A stretch of DNA of 39,152 nucleotides from the NCBI GenBank assembly GCA_002709505.1, contig PARB01000018.1:1-39152 (forward strand), given 5' to 3'. Origin of the DNA: Paracoccaceae bacterium (GTDB lineage: Bacteria; Pseudomonadota; Alphaproteobacteria; Rhizobiales; Stappiaceae). The notes below the pieces were generated by a model, which saw nothing but the letters and a program-made list of their open reading frames with translations, did not search any database and was not told the origin of the DNA. The stretch's first letter is position 1. Each line of letters begins with the position of its first letter. The position numbers and the translations under genes were made by a program. This document shows, in pieces, positions 17,039 through 25,197 of the stretch.

Positions 17039-17863
17039 TCAGCTGAAACGCATGCGTCGGCGCGCCGGGCGCGCGGGCGGCTCCGCCCTCGGTGCCGCGG
17101 CCCGCGCCGGATGACCGTCACTGGCTGGTCCGTCCCGCAGAACCGGAACAGGCTCGGCCGGGGACGCGACATCGATTGCCTCTGCGGCGGAATCGGACGG
17201 CGCATCGCGTTGCGCCATGCCCGATGACCCGACAGTCGGGTCCGTCTGATCGTCCGCCGGCGACCGCGTGCCGGGTTCACTGTCCAGTTTCCGCTCTTCG
17301 CCGTCTTCGCCCTGCCCCACCCGTGAGACGTTTGTCGCTTCATCAAGGGCCGGTTCAAGCGGAGGCGCCTCACTCTCCGCCGCCGCCTTCGCGGCGGCTT
17401 CGGCCTTGTCCCGCTCGTCCATCCAGCCATAGCCGTTGCCGACCTGCCAGGAGGTCTTCAGGCCTTCAGTCAGGGTTTCGACCGTGCGAAAATCCTGGTC
17501 GTAGTCGTTGAGACCATCGACGCAGGCGAGCACCGGGTTCGATCGCCAAAGTTTTTGCAGGGCGGCGTTTTTCAGATGCCTTGAAACACCTTCTTTCAAA
17601 AAGACCGAATAATCGGACTCAAACGCCAGCGTCTCCAGGTCGACCGCCTCGGCGGCCGACTGGTTCTCCTCGCGAATCCGCGCCTCTTCGGCCGCCTTTT
17701 CCGCTTCCGCCTCCGGCGCCAAGCGGGCGTCGTCGCGCTCGCGTTCCTGCTGGACCGCCCGCTTGCGCTGCGACCAGCGGCTCAGGAAACCGGTCTCCTC
17801 ATCGCCGACCGCCCCCCTGCCCGATCCGCTCGCGCCCGGCACGTCCTTGTCGTTCGTGCTCAT
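17039..17863 (-). CDS. DUF3306 domain protein, formate dehydrogenase-associated
   Basis: 274 residues. ATG 17863 overlaps the stop of the DUF3305 gene (ATGA), and GGAGGA precedes it inside that gene. Conserved part, about 20-160: GFLSRWSQRKRAV, FESDYSVFLKEGVSRHLKNA, ALQKLWRSNPVLACVDGLNDYDQDF, typical of DUF3306. The rest is low-complexity, acidic and Ala/Pro-rich (about 165-260), ending in a basic ARPARRRMRFS, so the tail is probably disordered. DUF3305/DUF3306 pairs are recurrently found beside periplasmic formate dehydrogenases in Alpha- and Betaproteobacteria; their function is unknown, presumably assembly in the cytosol. Confidence 0.87.
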   Translation of the reverse strand: MSTNDKDVPGASGSGRGAVGDEETGFLSRWSQRKRAVQQERERDDARLAPEAEAEKAAEEARIREENQSAAEAVDLETLAFESDYSVFLKEGVSRHLKNAALQKLWRSNPVLACVDGLNDYDQDFRTVETLTEGLKTSWQVGNGYGWMDERDKAEAAAKAAAESEAPPLEPALDEATNVSRVGQGEDGEERKLDSEPGTRSPADDQTDPTVGSSGMAQRDAPSDSAAEAIDVASPAEPVPVLRDGPASDGHPARAAAPRAEPPARPARRRMRFS

Positions 17864-18396
17864 GAGCGATCCTCCTCCGGACGTCCCTCGGGGCTGAAGA
17901 TCGGGGCCTTTCCGAAGATCTGGCGTTCCGCCACCGCCTTGGTGCGGCGCCGTTTCTTGAAGGACGGCGCCTCGGGAATGGCGGCAAGGAACCGCGCCAT
18001 CCAGGCAACCGTCGCGGCCGGCATGGGAACGCGCTCGACCAGACTGTCGGGACGCTCCATGAAACCTTGCGCTTCGTAAGGATCGGCGGTCACGCCAAAC
18101 ACCCGCCACGGCGGTTCGGACCCGCTGCCGGTTGCCTCCAGAAGCGCCCAGACACAGGGCTCCCCGGTCTCGATGTTGCTGTCGTAGGCCTCGACCATCT
18201 TGTGATGCAGCGTCAGCGCATGCGGAGCGGAGAAATACCGCACCGTCTCCCCGTCCCGGGCGATCTCCCGCCAGCCGTCGGTTTCGGGCGCATCCGCGAC
18301 CACTTCCGGCACGGCCCAGACCCAGTCCACCCACCGCGATGTTGCCGGTCGCCGTTCGAGAACGACGCCGAGCATGGCCGACACTTCCCGTTCCAC
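17860..18396 (-). CDS. DUF3305 domain protein, formate dehydrogenase-associated
   Basis: 178 residues if it starts at GTG 18396, chosen because GGGAG stands six bases before. An ATG seven codons later (18375) and an upstream GTG at 18450 are alternatives. MLGVVLERRPATSRWVDWVW, then TVRYFSAPHALTLHHKMVEAY and WRVFGVTADPYEAQGF, are recognisable DUF3305 segments; the end is basic (SFKKRRRTKAVAERQIFG). It is translationally coupled to DUF3306 and divergent from the multi-cluster ferredoxin gene across 267 bp. Function unknown; the conserved neighbourhood points to formate dehydrogenase maturation. Confidence 0.87.
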   Translation of the reverse strand: MEREVSAMLGVVLERRPATSRWVDWVWAVPEVVADAPETDGWREIARDGETVRYFSAPHALTLHHKMVEAYDSNIETGEPCVWALLEATGSGSEPPWRVFGVTADPYEAQGFMERPDSLVERVPMPAATVAWMARFLAAIPEAPSFKKRRRTKAVAERQIFGKAPIFSPEGRPEEDRS

Positions 18397-18663
18397 GCAA
18401 AACTCCCAAAATCCGTTGACCCGCATCGGCGACACGGGCCTCTGAGTCACCTCAGGTCATCTTCTGATTTTGGGCCTTTGCAGCCTGAAAGACAATGTCT
18501 GTCCTGTGTCAAGACCGCAGCGTCTTCTCTCCCGCACGCGGATTTGCGGCAAAGGCAATCTCGGTTAGGAAAATCCCGATCACCTGCGCTATCTTCCCGG
18601 CAAAACGACAAGCTGAGGGAACGCGCCGCCCGGCGGCCCGACGTTTCCGCGACGGAGGAATTC

Positions 18664-20703
18664 ATGACCGCGACCCAGCCAAGGGTTCTCCTGTGCGATT
18701 GCGAAAAGACCATGCGCCTCGATCCCGCCCGGATCGACGGACTTGACGCAAACACCCCGCTCCATACCCAATTGTGCCGCTCACAGCTCGCCGCCTTCGA
18801 AAAAGCCCTCGCCACCGCGGAACCGCTGGTCGTGGGCTGCACGCAGGAGGCTCCGCTTTTCGACGAACTGGCCGAAGAGCACGGCGCCACGCAGCGCATC
18901 GACTACGTGAACATTCGCGAGCGCGCCGGCTGGTGCGCGCGCGGCACCGATCCGCACCCGAAGATCTCGGCACTTCTGGCAGAAGCCATGGTCACCGGCG
19001 AGCCGGCGTCCCTGCGCTCGATTGAATCCGACGGTGTCTGCCTGATCTACGGCAAGGGCCAGCAGGCCCTTGATGCCGCCCGCGCGCTCGAAGGCCGGTT
19101 GTCCGTCTCGCTTCTCCTGAGCGACGCCTCGGATCTCGTGCTGCCGACGGTTCTCGAGGTGCCCGTCCACAGCGGACGCATTCGCACGGTGTCCGGCTCC
19201 CTCGGGGCCTTCTCCGTGACGGTGGACGATTATGCGCAGATCCTGCCGTCGTCGCGTGGGTCGGCGCAATTCGCGATGCCGCGCGACGGTGCAAAGTCGA
19301 CCTGCAGCCTCATTCTCGATTTGTCCGGCGAAACGCCGCTGGTCACCGCGCCCGACAAGCGCGATGGCTACAGGCGCGTCGACCCGAAAGACCCGGCCGC
19401 GGTGGCACGCGCGCTTTTCGACATTTCCGACATGGTCGGCACCTTCGAAAAGCCGGTCTACGTGGAATATGACGCCTCGATCTGCGCCCATGGCCGATCC
19501 GGCAAGACCGGCTGTTCCAAGTGCCTCGACGCCTGCCCCGCCGGTGCGATCACCAGCAACGGCAACCAGATCGCGATCGATCCGGGCATTTGCGGCGGCT
19601 GCGGATCCTGCGCCGCACATTGCCCGACCGGTGCGGTGGCATATCAGTATCCGGCGCGCGACACGCTGATCCGCCGGCTCCAGATCCTGCTCTCCACCTA
19701 CGCCAATGCCGGGGGCAAGGACCCCGTCGTGCTGGTGCATGACGAAAGCCACGGGCTCGACCTGATCAATGCCATGGCGCGCTTTTCGGACGGGCTGCCG
19801 GGAAACGTGCTGCCGGTCGCGGTCCATGCCGTCACCGTCTTCGGCCATGACGCGATGCTCGCGGCCGTGCTTGCCGGCGCCAGGCGCATGGTTTTCCTCT
19901 GTCCGCCGTCGCAGGCCGACGAGACCGCAGCGCTTGAGCGCGAGATCGCGCTCGCCACGGCCCTGCTTGAGGGAATGGGCTATGCGGGCAGCGGCGTGTT
20001 CTCGCTCGCCCTGGAAGCCGACCCGGATGCCGTGGCCGGATATTTCACGCCTGCGTCCGGACCGCTCCCGACCACGGCCGCAAGCGTCGCCCCCGTCGGC
20101 GGCAAGCGGGACGTCGCGCGCAGCGTCATCTCCCGGCTGATGCAATCGGCGCCCGCGCCGAGAGAAGTTATCGCGCTGCCGGAAACGGCGCCCTATGGGC
20201 GCATTTCAATCGATGCCGAAGGCTGTACGCTGTGTCTCGCCTGCGTCTCGTCCTGTCCGGCCAATGCGCTGGCCGACAATCCCGACAAGCCGCAGGTGAG
20301 CCTGACCGAGGCCGCCTGCGTGCAATGCGGATTGTGCGCCACCACATGCCCGGAAAACGTCATCACGTTGGAGCCGCGCTACAATTCGGCGCCGGAGGCG
20401 ATCCGCCCGATCGTGCTGCATGAGGAAGAGCCGGCGACCTGCATCTCCTGCGGCAAGCCCTTCGGCACGAAGTCCTCGATTGCCCGCATTCGCGAGAAGC
20501 TCTCGGGCAAGCACTGGATGTTCCAGCGCGAAGACCAGGCCCGCCTGATCGAAATGTGCGACGACTGCCGCATTTCGGCGCAATGGGAGATGCCGGATAC
20601 GCCGCTGCGCGGCGGAGCGCGGCCGCGGATTGCCACGACGGACGATTATCTGGCGCTTGAAAAGACGCCGCTTTCGGCCGACGATTTCCTCAAGGACGAC
20701 TGA
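18664..20703 (+). CDS. four-cluster 4Fe-4S ferredoxin-type protein, formate dehydrogenase-associated
   Basis: 679 residues from ATG 18664, with GGAGGA four bases upstream. Residues 1-260 form a domain without cluster motifs apart from CDC near the start (LLCDCEKTM). Two 4Fe-4S motifs follow at about 274-324 (CSKCLDACP, CGGCGSCAAHCP), then a nucleotide-like domain with VLVHDESHGLDLI and RRMVFLCPP, then two more near 520-580 (CTLCLACVSSCP, CVQCGLCATTCP). Two CxxC pairs close it (CISCGKPF, MCDDCRIS), perhaps a metal site. No signal peptide, so cytosolic. This protein type is regularly encoded next to DUF3305/DUF3306 and formate dehydrogenase. A role as electron donor in enzyme assembly is plausible but unproven. 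Confidence 0.9.
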   Translation: MTATQPRVLLCDCEKTMRLDPARIDGLDANTPLHTQLCRSQLAAFEKALATAEPLVVGCTQEAPLFDELAEEHGATQRIDYVNIRERAGWCARGTDPHPKISALLAEAMVTGEPASLRSIESDGVCLIYGKGQQALDAARALEGRLSVSLLLSDASDLVLPTVLEVPVHSGRIRTVSGSLGAFSVTVDDYAQILPSSRGSAQFAMPRDGAKSTCSLILDLSGETPLVTAPDKRDGYRRVDPKDPAAVARALFDISDMVGTFEKPVYVEYDASICAHGRSGKTGCSKCLDACPAGAITSNGNQIAIDPGICGGCGSCAAHCPTGAVAYQYPARDTLIRRLQILLSTYANAGGKDPVVLVHDESHGLDLINAMARFSDGLPGNVLPVAVHAVTVFGHDAMLAAVLAGARRMVFLCPPSQADETAALEREIALATALLEGMGYAGSGVFSLALEADPDAVAGYFTPASGPLPTTAASVAPVGGKRDVARSVISRLMQSAPAPREVIALPETAPYGRISIDAEGCTLCLACVSSCPANALADNPDKPQVSLTEAACVQCGLCATTCPENVITLEPRYNSAPEAIRPIVLHEEEPATCISCGKPFGTKSSIARIREKLSGKHWMFQREDQARLIEMCDDCRISAQWEMPDTPLRGGARPRIATTDDYLALEKTPLSADDFLKDD

Positions 20704-20726
20704 TCTTCCAGTCGCCGAACCCAAAA

Positions 20727-20760
20727 CGCCGCCGGGATCGTCCGGCGGCGCTTTTCGTTT
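20727..20760 (+). terminator. intrinsic terminator after the 4Fe-4S protein gene
   Basis: CGCCGCCGG, loop GATCGT, CCGGCGGCG, then CTTTTCGTTT: a 9-bp GC stem and T-rich tail, 24 bases after the stop. Confidence 0.9.
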
Positions 20761-20773
20761 GACTGCGTGTGAT

Positions 20774-21076
20774 CTACGCCGACCCGGCCGGCGGGTCGAG
20801 TTCGGGGTCGGCGAGGTTCTGCCGCAGCATCTCGGTGTACTGCTTGACCATATGCTCGACGAAAGCCTCGTGGTCGTCGACCTGCAACACCGCCTTGGCG
20901 ACATGGGCGTTGTAGCGCGAGGCCGCCCACAGGAAGGCCAGATGCAGATCGGTGGCCGGGATCTTGCGGTTTTCCCGATTGGCCACATCAATGAAGCGGG
21001 CGGCGACCTGCAGGAAGCCGGCGGTGTCGAGTTCCCCTTGCGCCCGTGCCGCGCGGCGTTCCTGGCGATTGCTCAT
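20774..21076 (-). CDS. small helical protein resembling DUF3144
   Basis: 100 residues from ATG 21076, with AGGGA nine bases upstream. GFLQVAARFIDVANRENRKI, LHLAFLWAASRYNAHVAK and FVEHMVKQYTEMLRQNLADP fit the pattern of the short all-helical DUF3144 family; the assignment is from memory and not tested. No signal peptide and no Cys. It faces the ferredoxin-type gene tail to tail, with the terminator between. It lies upstream of the multicopper oxidase gene only in position, since the oxidase gene ends 51 bp beyond its start, so the oxidase transcript could run into it. Function unknown. Confidence 0.75.
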   Translation of the reverse strand: MSNRQERRAARAQGELDTAGFLQVAARFIDVANRENRKIPATDLHLAFLWAASRYNAHVAKAVLQVDDHEAFVEHMVKQYTEMLRQNLADPELDPPAGSA

Positions 21077-21127
21077 CAGCGATATTCCCTCGGTTTGGTC
21101 TGTTCCCGGCGGTTTTCGGCCGGTCGG

Positions 21128-22561
21128 TCAGGTCACCTCGAACCAGGACATCATGCCGGCGACCTGGTGTTCCAGCATGTGGCAATGGACCATCCATTTT
21201 CCCGGATTGTCGGCGACAAAGGCGATTTCGACGCGCTCACCCGGATCGGCGAGAACCGTGTCGCGCCATTCCTCGCGTGCCACGGCCGCGCCGTTGCGCG
21301 ACACCACCTTGAAGTGATGCCCGTGCACGTGAATGGCATGCGGCCAGCGGGTGTCGTTGATGATCGGCATGCGGACGGTTCGCCCCCGGGCAACCGTGAA
21401 GGCTGCCGGATCCTCGTGACTGCCGGCAATGCCGTTGAACGACCACACCTTGCCGGCATCCACAAGCTCGCGCATGCCGCGTTGCTCGCCCTTGAGCAGG
21501 GCACCACTCATACGGCCCATCGCTCCGCCTTCCATCAGCAGGTCCCGCGTGAGGGCACCCTCCATGTCGAGCGCCATCGGCAGCGGATTGGCGGGAAGTG
21601 AAATATCCTCCGGCAGCGGCGTCGTGCGTGCCACGGGATCCCCGTCCAGAACAAATTCGCAGGCTGCAAACGGCTGACCGGACGCTTCTTCGATGGTGAA
21701 GGTCTTTGCCTCGGCGGGCAGGTCGACCATCAGGTCCGCGCGCTGCGACGGCGAGATGACCAGGGTTTCATCGGCCAGGGGCTCAGGCGCAATCGGCTGG
21801 CCATCAAGCGCGACGAGATGCGGGGCAAGACCGGTAAAGCGAATGGTGAGGATGCGCGCATTGGCGGTGTTGACCACCCGCAGCCGCAAGCGCTCGCCGG
21901 GACGCGCCGGAAACCTCGGATAGGGCTGGCCGTTGACCGTCAGTACATTGCCGAGACGGCCCGCATGCGCCCAGTCGTGCATGGCTCCGAGGCTTGCGAC
22001 ATCGATCTGGCGCGCCTCGTCGAGACGCCAGTCGTCAAAGGCCAGCACGACGTCGCGGTCATAGGCCTTCGGCCCGGGCTCCTCGACGACGAGCACGCCG
22101 TAAAGCCCGCGCGCGAGCTGCTCCCAGGAGCGGTTATGCGGATGATACCAATAGGTGCCCGCGTCCGGCGCCTTGATGCGATAGTCGAATGTCCCGCCCG
22201 GCTCCACTGCCGGTTGGGTCAGGCCGGCGACGCCGTCATAGGCGTTCTCGATGCGGATGCCGTGCCAGTGGATCGTCGACGGCTGCTCCAGTTCGTTCTT
22301 GAAGCGGACCTCAAGCGTTTCGCCCTGCTGCATCGTGAGAAGCGGGCCGGGAACCCGACCGTCATAGCCCCAGATGTCGGTCAGCGGCCCGTCGGTTTCC
22401 CAAAGGGCCGCCCGGCCCTTGCGCGCACTCAGGACGCGCGGTTCCGGCTCCGCCGCCCGGACCGCCGCACGACCGACCAGAGCCGGGAGCATGAGCCCCA
22501 TCGCGGCGCCGGTCCCCGACAGAAGCACGCCACGGCGTGTGATCCCAACCGACTTTCTCAT
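21128..22561 (-). CDS. multicopper oxidase, Tat-exported
   Basis: 477 residues from ATG 22561, with GAGGGA five bases upstream. The N-terminus ITRRGVLLSGTGAAMGLMLP is a Tat-type signal. Copper sites are complete: IHWHG (His98, His100), WYHPH (His140, His142), HAIHVHGHHF, and HCHMLEHQVAGMM (His459, Cys460, His461, His465, with Met470 as likely axial T1 ligand). Length and three-cupredoxin layout fit the CueO/SufI-like laccase group. No Met-rich copper-binding insert like that of CueO stands out, although MEGGAMGRMSG (middle of the chain) is mildly Met-rich. Expected role: periplasmic oxidation of Cu(I), phenols or metals. No copper exporter or CueR gene is nearby. Confidence 0.93.
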   Translation of the reverse strand: MRKSVGITRRGVLLSGTGAAMGLMLPALVGRAAVRAAEPEPRVLSARKGRAALWETDGPLTDIWGYDGRVPGPLLTMQQGETLEVRFKNELEQPSTIHWHGIRIENAYDGVAGLTQPAVEPGGTFDYRIKAPDAGTYWYHPHNRSWEQLARGLYGVLVVEEPGPKAYDRDVVLAFDDWRLDEARQIDVASLGAMHDWAHAGRLGNVLTVNGQPYPRFPARPGERLRLRVVNTANARILTIRFTGLAPHLVALDGQPIAPEPLADETLVISPSQRADLMVDLPAEAKTFTIEEASGQPFAACEFVLDGDPVARTTPLPEDISLPANPLPMALDMEGALTRDLLMEGGAMGRMSGALLKGEQRGMRELVDAGKVWSFNGIAGSHEDPAAFTVARGRTVRMPIINDTRWPHAIHVHGHHFKVVSRNGAAVAREEWRDTVLADPGERVEIAFVADNPGKWMVHCHMLEHQVAGMMSWFEVT

Positions 22562-22675
22562 CACGTCCCTCTTCAAAACCCGCATTCGCCTGCTGACAAG
22601 AGCCTATGCCCGAAACCTGGGTGTGTGAAACCGGAAAGCAAGTGGTCGGCCCGGAACCGCGCGCGCCGGGCCGTC

Positions 22676-23914
22676 TCAGCCGGTCCAGGCCTCCTCGCCG
22701 CGACGCTCGAGCCGGCGGGCGATCGTGCCGAAAGTCACGGCACCCGCGCAGGCCAGGGCCATCACCAGAATCAGCGACCAGACCGTGCCCGGCCACAGTA
22801 CCCCCGACAGCAGCCAGCCAGTCAAAGCGGAAGCGACGGCCCCCGCGCCGATCTGCAGGCTGCCGGTCAGGCCGGAGGCCGCGCCGGCCAGGTCGGGGCG
22901 CACGCTGACAGAGCCGGCAATGGCGTTGGGCAGGGACATGCCGTTGCCGATACCGACCACGAACATCGGCGCAAACAGCGACAAGGGATGGACGAAGCCA
23001 AGGGCAAATGTCGCGGCGATGGTGGAAACCGCACAAATCAGCACGCAATTTCCGCCGAGAATCATACGCGAGATCCCCAACCGCTCCGAGAACCGCCCGG
23101 AAATGCCGTTTCCGACCATATAGCCGGCCGCGACCATGATGAAATAAAGGCCATACGCGGAAGGCGACATGTCGAACAAGCGGGCTGCGAGAAACGGAGC
23201 GCCGCCGAGGAACGAGAAGAAGACCGCCGACGTGAAGGCCGAGGTCAGCGTGTAGGCCCAGAACAGCCGCGAGCGCGACAGAGCCGAATAGCTGCGCACC
23301 AGACCGCGCACCCCTCCCCCGGACGCGCGGGTGTGATGGGTCTCATGCAATTCCGCCCAGGCCCAAGCGAGCACCAGCGCGCCAAGGGCAATCATCAGGT
23401 AGGAACTGGACCGCCAGCCGAAGGTCTCGTCGAGAACGCCGCCGATGGCCGGCCCGATCATCGGCGCGACCGCCATGCCCATGGTGACATAGCCGATCAT
23501 GCTGGCGGACTGTCGACGGTCGAAGAGATCGCGCACGATGGCGCGTCCGAGGACGATACCGGCGCAGCCGCCGGCCGCCTGCAGCATGCGCCCTGCCAGC
23601 ATAACCTCGATGCTCGTTGCCGCCGCGCAGGTCAGACTGCCGAGAAGAAAAACGCCAAGCCCCGACAACAGCACCGGCCGCCGGCCATAGCGGTCGGACA
23701 GAGGGCCGATGCCGATCTGCGCGATGGCGATCGCCGCGAGATAGAGCGACAGCGACAGTTGCACCATCGCTGCCGTGGTGCCGAACACATCGACCAGCAC
23801 CGGCAGCGAGGGAAGATAGATATTGAGTGCGAGCGGGCTGACGGAGGATACGGCAACGAGCAGGGGAAGCGAGGGGCGGCGTTGCGGCAGGGCCGTCGAT
23901 AGGCTGTTTGTCAT
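22676..23914 (-). CDS. Bcr/CflA-type MFS multidrug exporter
   Basis: 412 residues from ATG 23914. Twelve membrane segments can be placed. SPLALNIYLPSLPVL in helix 1 (the Bcr/CflA signature Y-P-P/L), GPLSDRYGRRPVLLSGL (MFS motif A, loop 2-3) and GCAGIVLGRAIVRDLFDRR (helices 4-5) identify the drug:H+ antiporter 12-helix branch. The start has no clear ribosome site; the bases just before it contain a perfect 12-bp inverted repeat instead (23930-23969). A 51-residue ORF lies upstream on the same strand. Substrate unknown. Confidence 0.92.
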   Translation of the reverse strand: MTNSLSTALPQRRPSLPLLVAVSSVSPLALNIYLPSLPVLVDVFGTTAAMVQLSLSLYLAAIAIAQIGIGPLSDRYGRRPVLLSGLGVFLLGSLTCAAATSIEVMLAGRMLQAAGGCAGIVLGRAIVRDLFDRRQSASMIGYVTMGMAVAPMIGPAIGGVLDETFGWRSSSYLMIALGALVLAWAWAELHETHHTRASGGGVRGLVRSYSALSRSRLFWAYTLTSAFTSAVFFSFLGGAPFLAARLFDMSPSAYGLYFIMVAAGYMVGNGISGRFSERLGISRMILGGNCVLICAVSTIAATFALGFVHPLSLFAPMFVVGIGNGMSLPNAIAGSVSVRPDLAGAASGLTGSLQIGAGAVASALTGWLLSGVLWPGTVWSLILVMALACAGAVTFGTIARRLERRGEEAWTG

Positions 23915-23929
23915 ACGGTTAAGTACGGT

Positions 23930-23969
23930 CTGTGCGCCGGCATTGGCAAGAACAAAGGCCGGCGCACAG
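23930..23969 (-). repeat. 12-bp perfect inverted repeat in the leader of the MFS gene
   Basis: CTGTGCGCCGGC (23930-23941) and GCCGGCGCACAG (23958-23969), loop of 16 bases, 15 bp upstream of the exporter ATG and 42 bp after the stop of the 51-residue ORF. There is no T-tract. It could be an operator, a translation-control stem, or a weak terminator for the small ORF. Confidence 0.6.
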
Positions 23970-24011
23970 GAGAAGCCCCTATCACCTCTTTTTGAATTTC
24001 CGCAGCGGCAA

Positions 24012-24167
24012 TCAAACGCCCGGATCGCGCGTCACGGGGCGGAACACGTGCCGAAACAGCGAGCGGACGGCAAGCGCGCGTTCGCGGCGCCCCTTTTCCG
24101 TCAGGAAGCGCAGATCAGCATCGCTCAGGTGAAAAGGATCAAACCGTTGGGGGTCATGGCGGGACAT
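24012..24167 (-). CDS. 51-residue basic small protein, unknown
   Basis: Opens at ATG 24167 with AGGAG six bases upstream, an ideal ribosome site, and closes with TGA at 24012. It starts MSRHDPQRFDPFHLSDADLR and continues with a basic stretch (EKGRRERALAVRSLFRHVFR), ending in RDPGV. It recalls the size and basic character of DUF1127-type small alphaproteobacterial proteins, but I cannot assign it. No membrane helix or Cys. It lies between the exporter (same strand, downstream) and the LysR gene (divergent, 121 bp between starts), so it may be the first gene of the exporter transcript. Confidence 0.6.
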   Translation of the reverse strand: MSRHDPQRFDPFHLSDADLRFLTEKGRRERALAVRSLFRHVFRPVTRDPGV

Positions 24168-24288
24168 CGCAAGCTCCTATCTTCGACCGGCGACGTCGGT
24201 GAACATCGCCTGTCACCTGAAGTAGTTTGTTGCACCCACCGCGACAAACGCGTATTTCTCCGGCTTCAGATTAGGAAAGCTCATCCGA

Positions 24289-25197
24289 ATGCGGTTCAAC
24301 CTCCCCCATGTGAACAGCCTGCGCGTGTTCGAGGCCGTGGCCCGGCACATGAGTTTCTCGCGTGCGGCGGCGGAGCTGAACCTCACGCCGTCGGCCCTCA
24401 GCCATCAGATCCGCACGCTCGAGGACCATTTCGGCCAGCCGCTGTTCAAGCGGATGAACCGGTCGATCGCGCTCACCCAGGCCGGGCGACGGCTGCTGCC
24501 CGGCGTCGAGCAGGGCCTTCTTCTCCTGAACGATGCAGTGGCGGAGCTGGCGGCCCCGCACAGCGACACCCGGCTTGTTGTATCGACCGGTCCGGCCTTC
24601 GCCGCAAAATGGCTCGTGCCGCGCCTGCACCGCTTCGTGGATGCCCATCCCGACATAGAGATCCTGGTGTCGGCGAACATGAAGAACATCGACTTCGTTA
24701 CAGGAGATGCCGACGTCGGCATCCGCTTCGGGCTTGGCGACTACGACGGGCTGGAAGCCGAGCCTCTGCTGGAGGAAACCGCGACCCCGGCCTGCACGCC
24801 GGAGATTGCAGCAGGTTTGACCTCGCCGGAGGCCCTTGCCGGGGTCTCGCTTCTGCATGACGACAGCATTCGTCACCTGCCGGATGTCCCGGGCTGGGCG
24901 GACTGGCTCGCCGCGGCCGGGGCCTCAAGCGTCGACCCCTCCCGCGGCCTGCGGTTCAACCACGCCGAACACGCGCTCGATGCGGCGGCGGCGGGCGCCG
25001 GCGTCGTGCTCGCGCGGCAAAGCCTTGCGGCCGGCGACATTCGCATCGGCCGGCTGGTCACGCCATTTGCGCTGAAACTGCCGATCCGCCCCAGATTCCA
25101 CCTGGTCGGACTGCCCGCGACCTTCCGCCGCCGTGCGGCCGCGACCTTCCGCGACTGGGTGCGTCAGGAGATCGCGGAAACGTCAGCTGCCGCGTAA
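24289..25197 (+). CDS. LysR-family regulator, GcvA-like
   Basis: 302 residues from ATG 24289. The winged helix-turn-helix is at about 9-66 (LRVFEAVARHMSFSRAAAEL, then TPSALSHQIRTLEDHFG, LFKRMNRSIALTQAGRRLLP). The PBP2_GcvA-like effector domain follows with LVVSTGPAFAAKWLVPRL and DADVGIRFGLGDYDGLEAEP. Family members act as tetramers on T-N11-A boxes near their own start. Its likely target is divergent: the 51-residue ORF plus MFS exporter, whose start is 121 bp away. The stop overlaps the end of the convergent EamA gene by 15 bp. Effector not predictable. Confidence 0.93.
   Translation: MRFNLPHVNSLRVFEAVARHMSFSRAAAELNLTPSALSHQIRTLEDHFGQPLFKRMNRSIALTQAGRRLLPGVEQGLLLLNDAVAELAAPHSDTRLVVSTGPAFAAKWLVPRLHRFVDAHPDIEILVSANMKNIDFVTGDADVGIRFGLGDYDGLEAEPLLEETATPACTPEIAAGLTSPEALAGVSLLHDDSIRHLPDVPGWADWLAAAGASSVDPSRGLRFNHAEHALDAAAAGAGVVLARQSLAAGDIRIGRLVTPFALKLPIRPRFHLVGLPATFRRRAAATFRDWVRQEIAETSAAA

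Noticed and set aside
21818-23902. Plus-strand frame of about 690 codons
   Set aside because: Crosses the multicopper oxidase and MFS genes on the other strand; rich in Arg/His/Gln with no domain.
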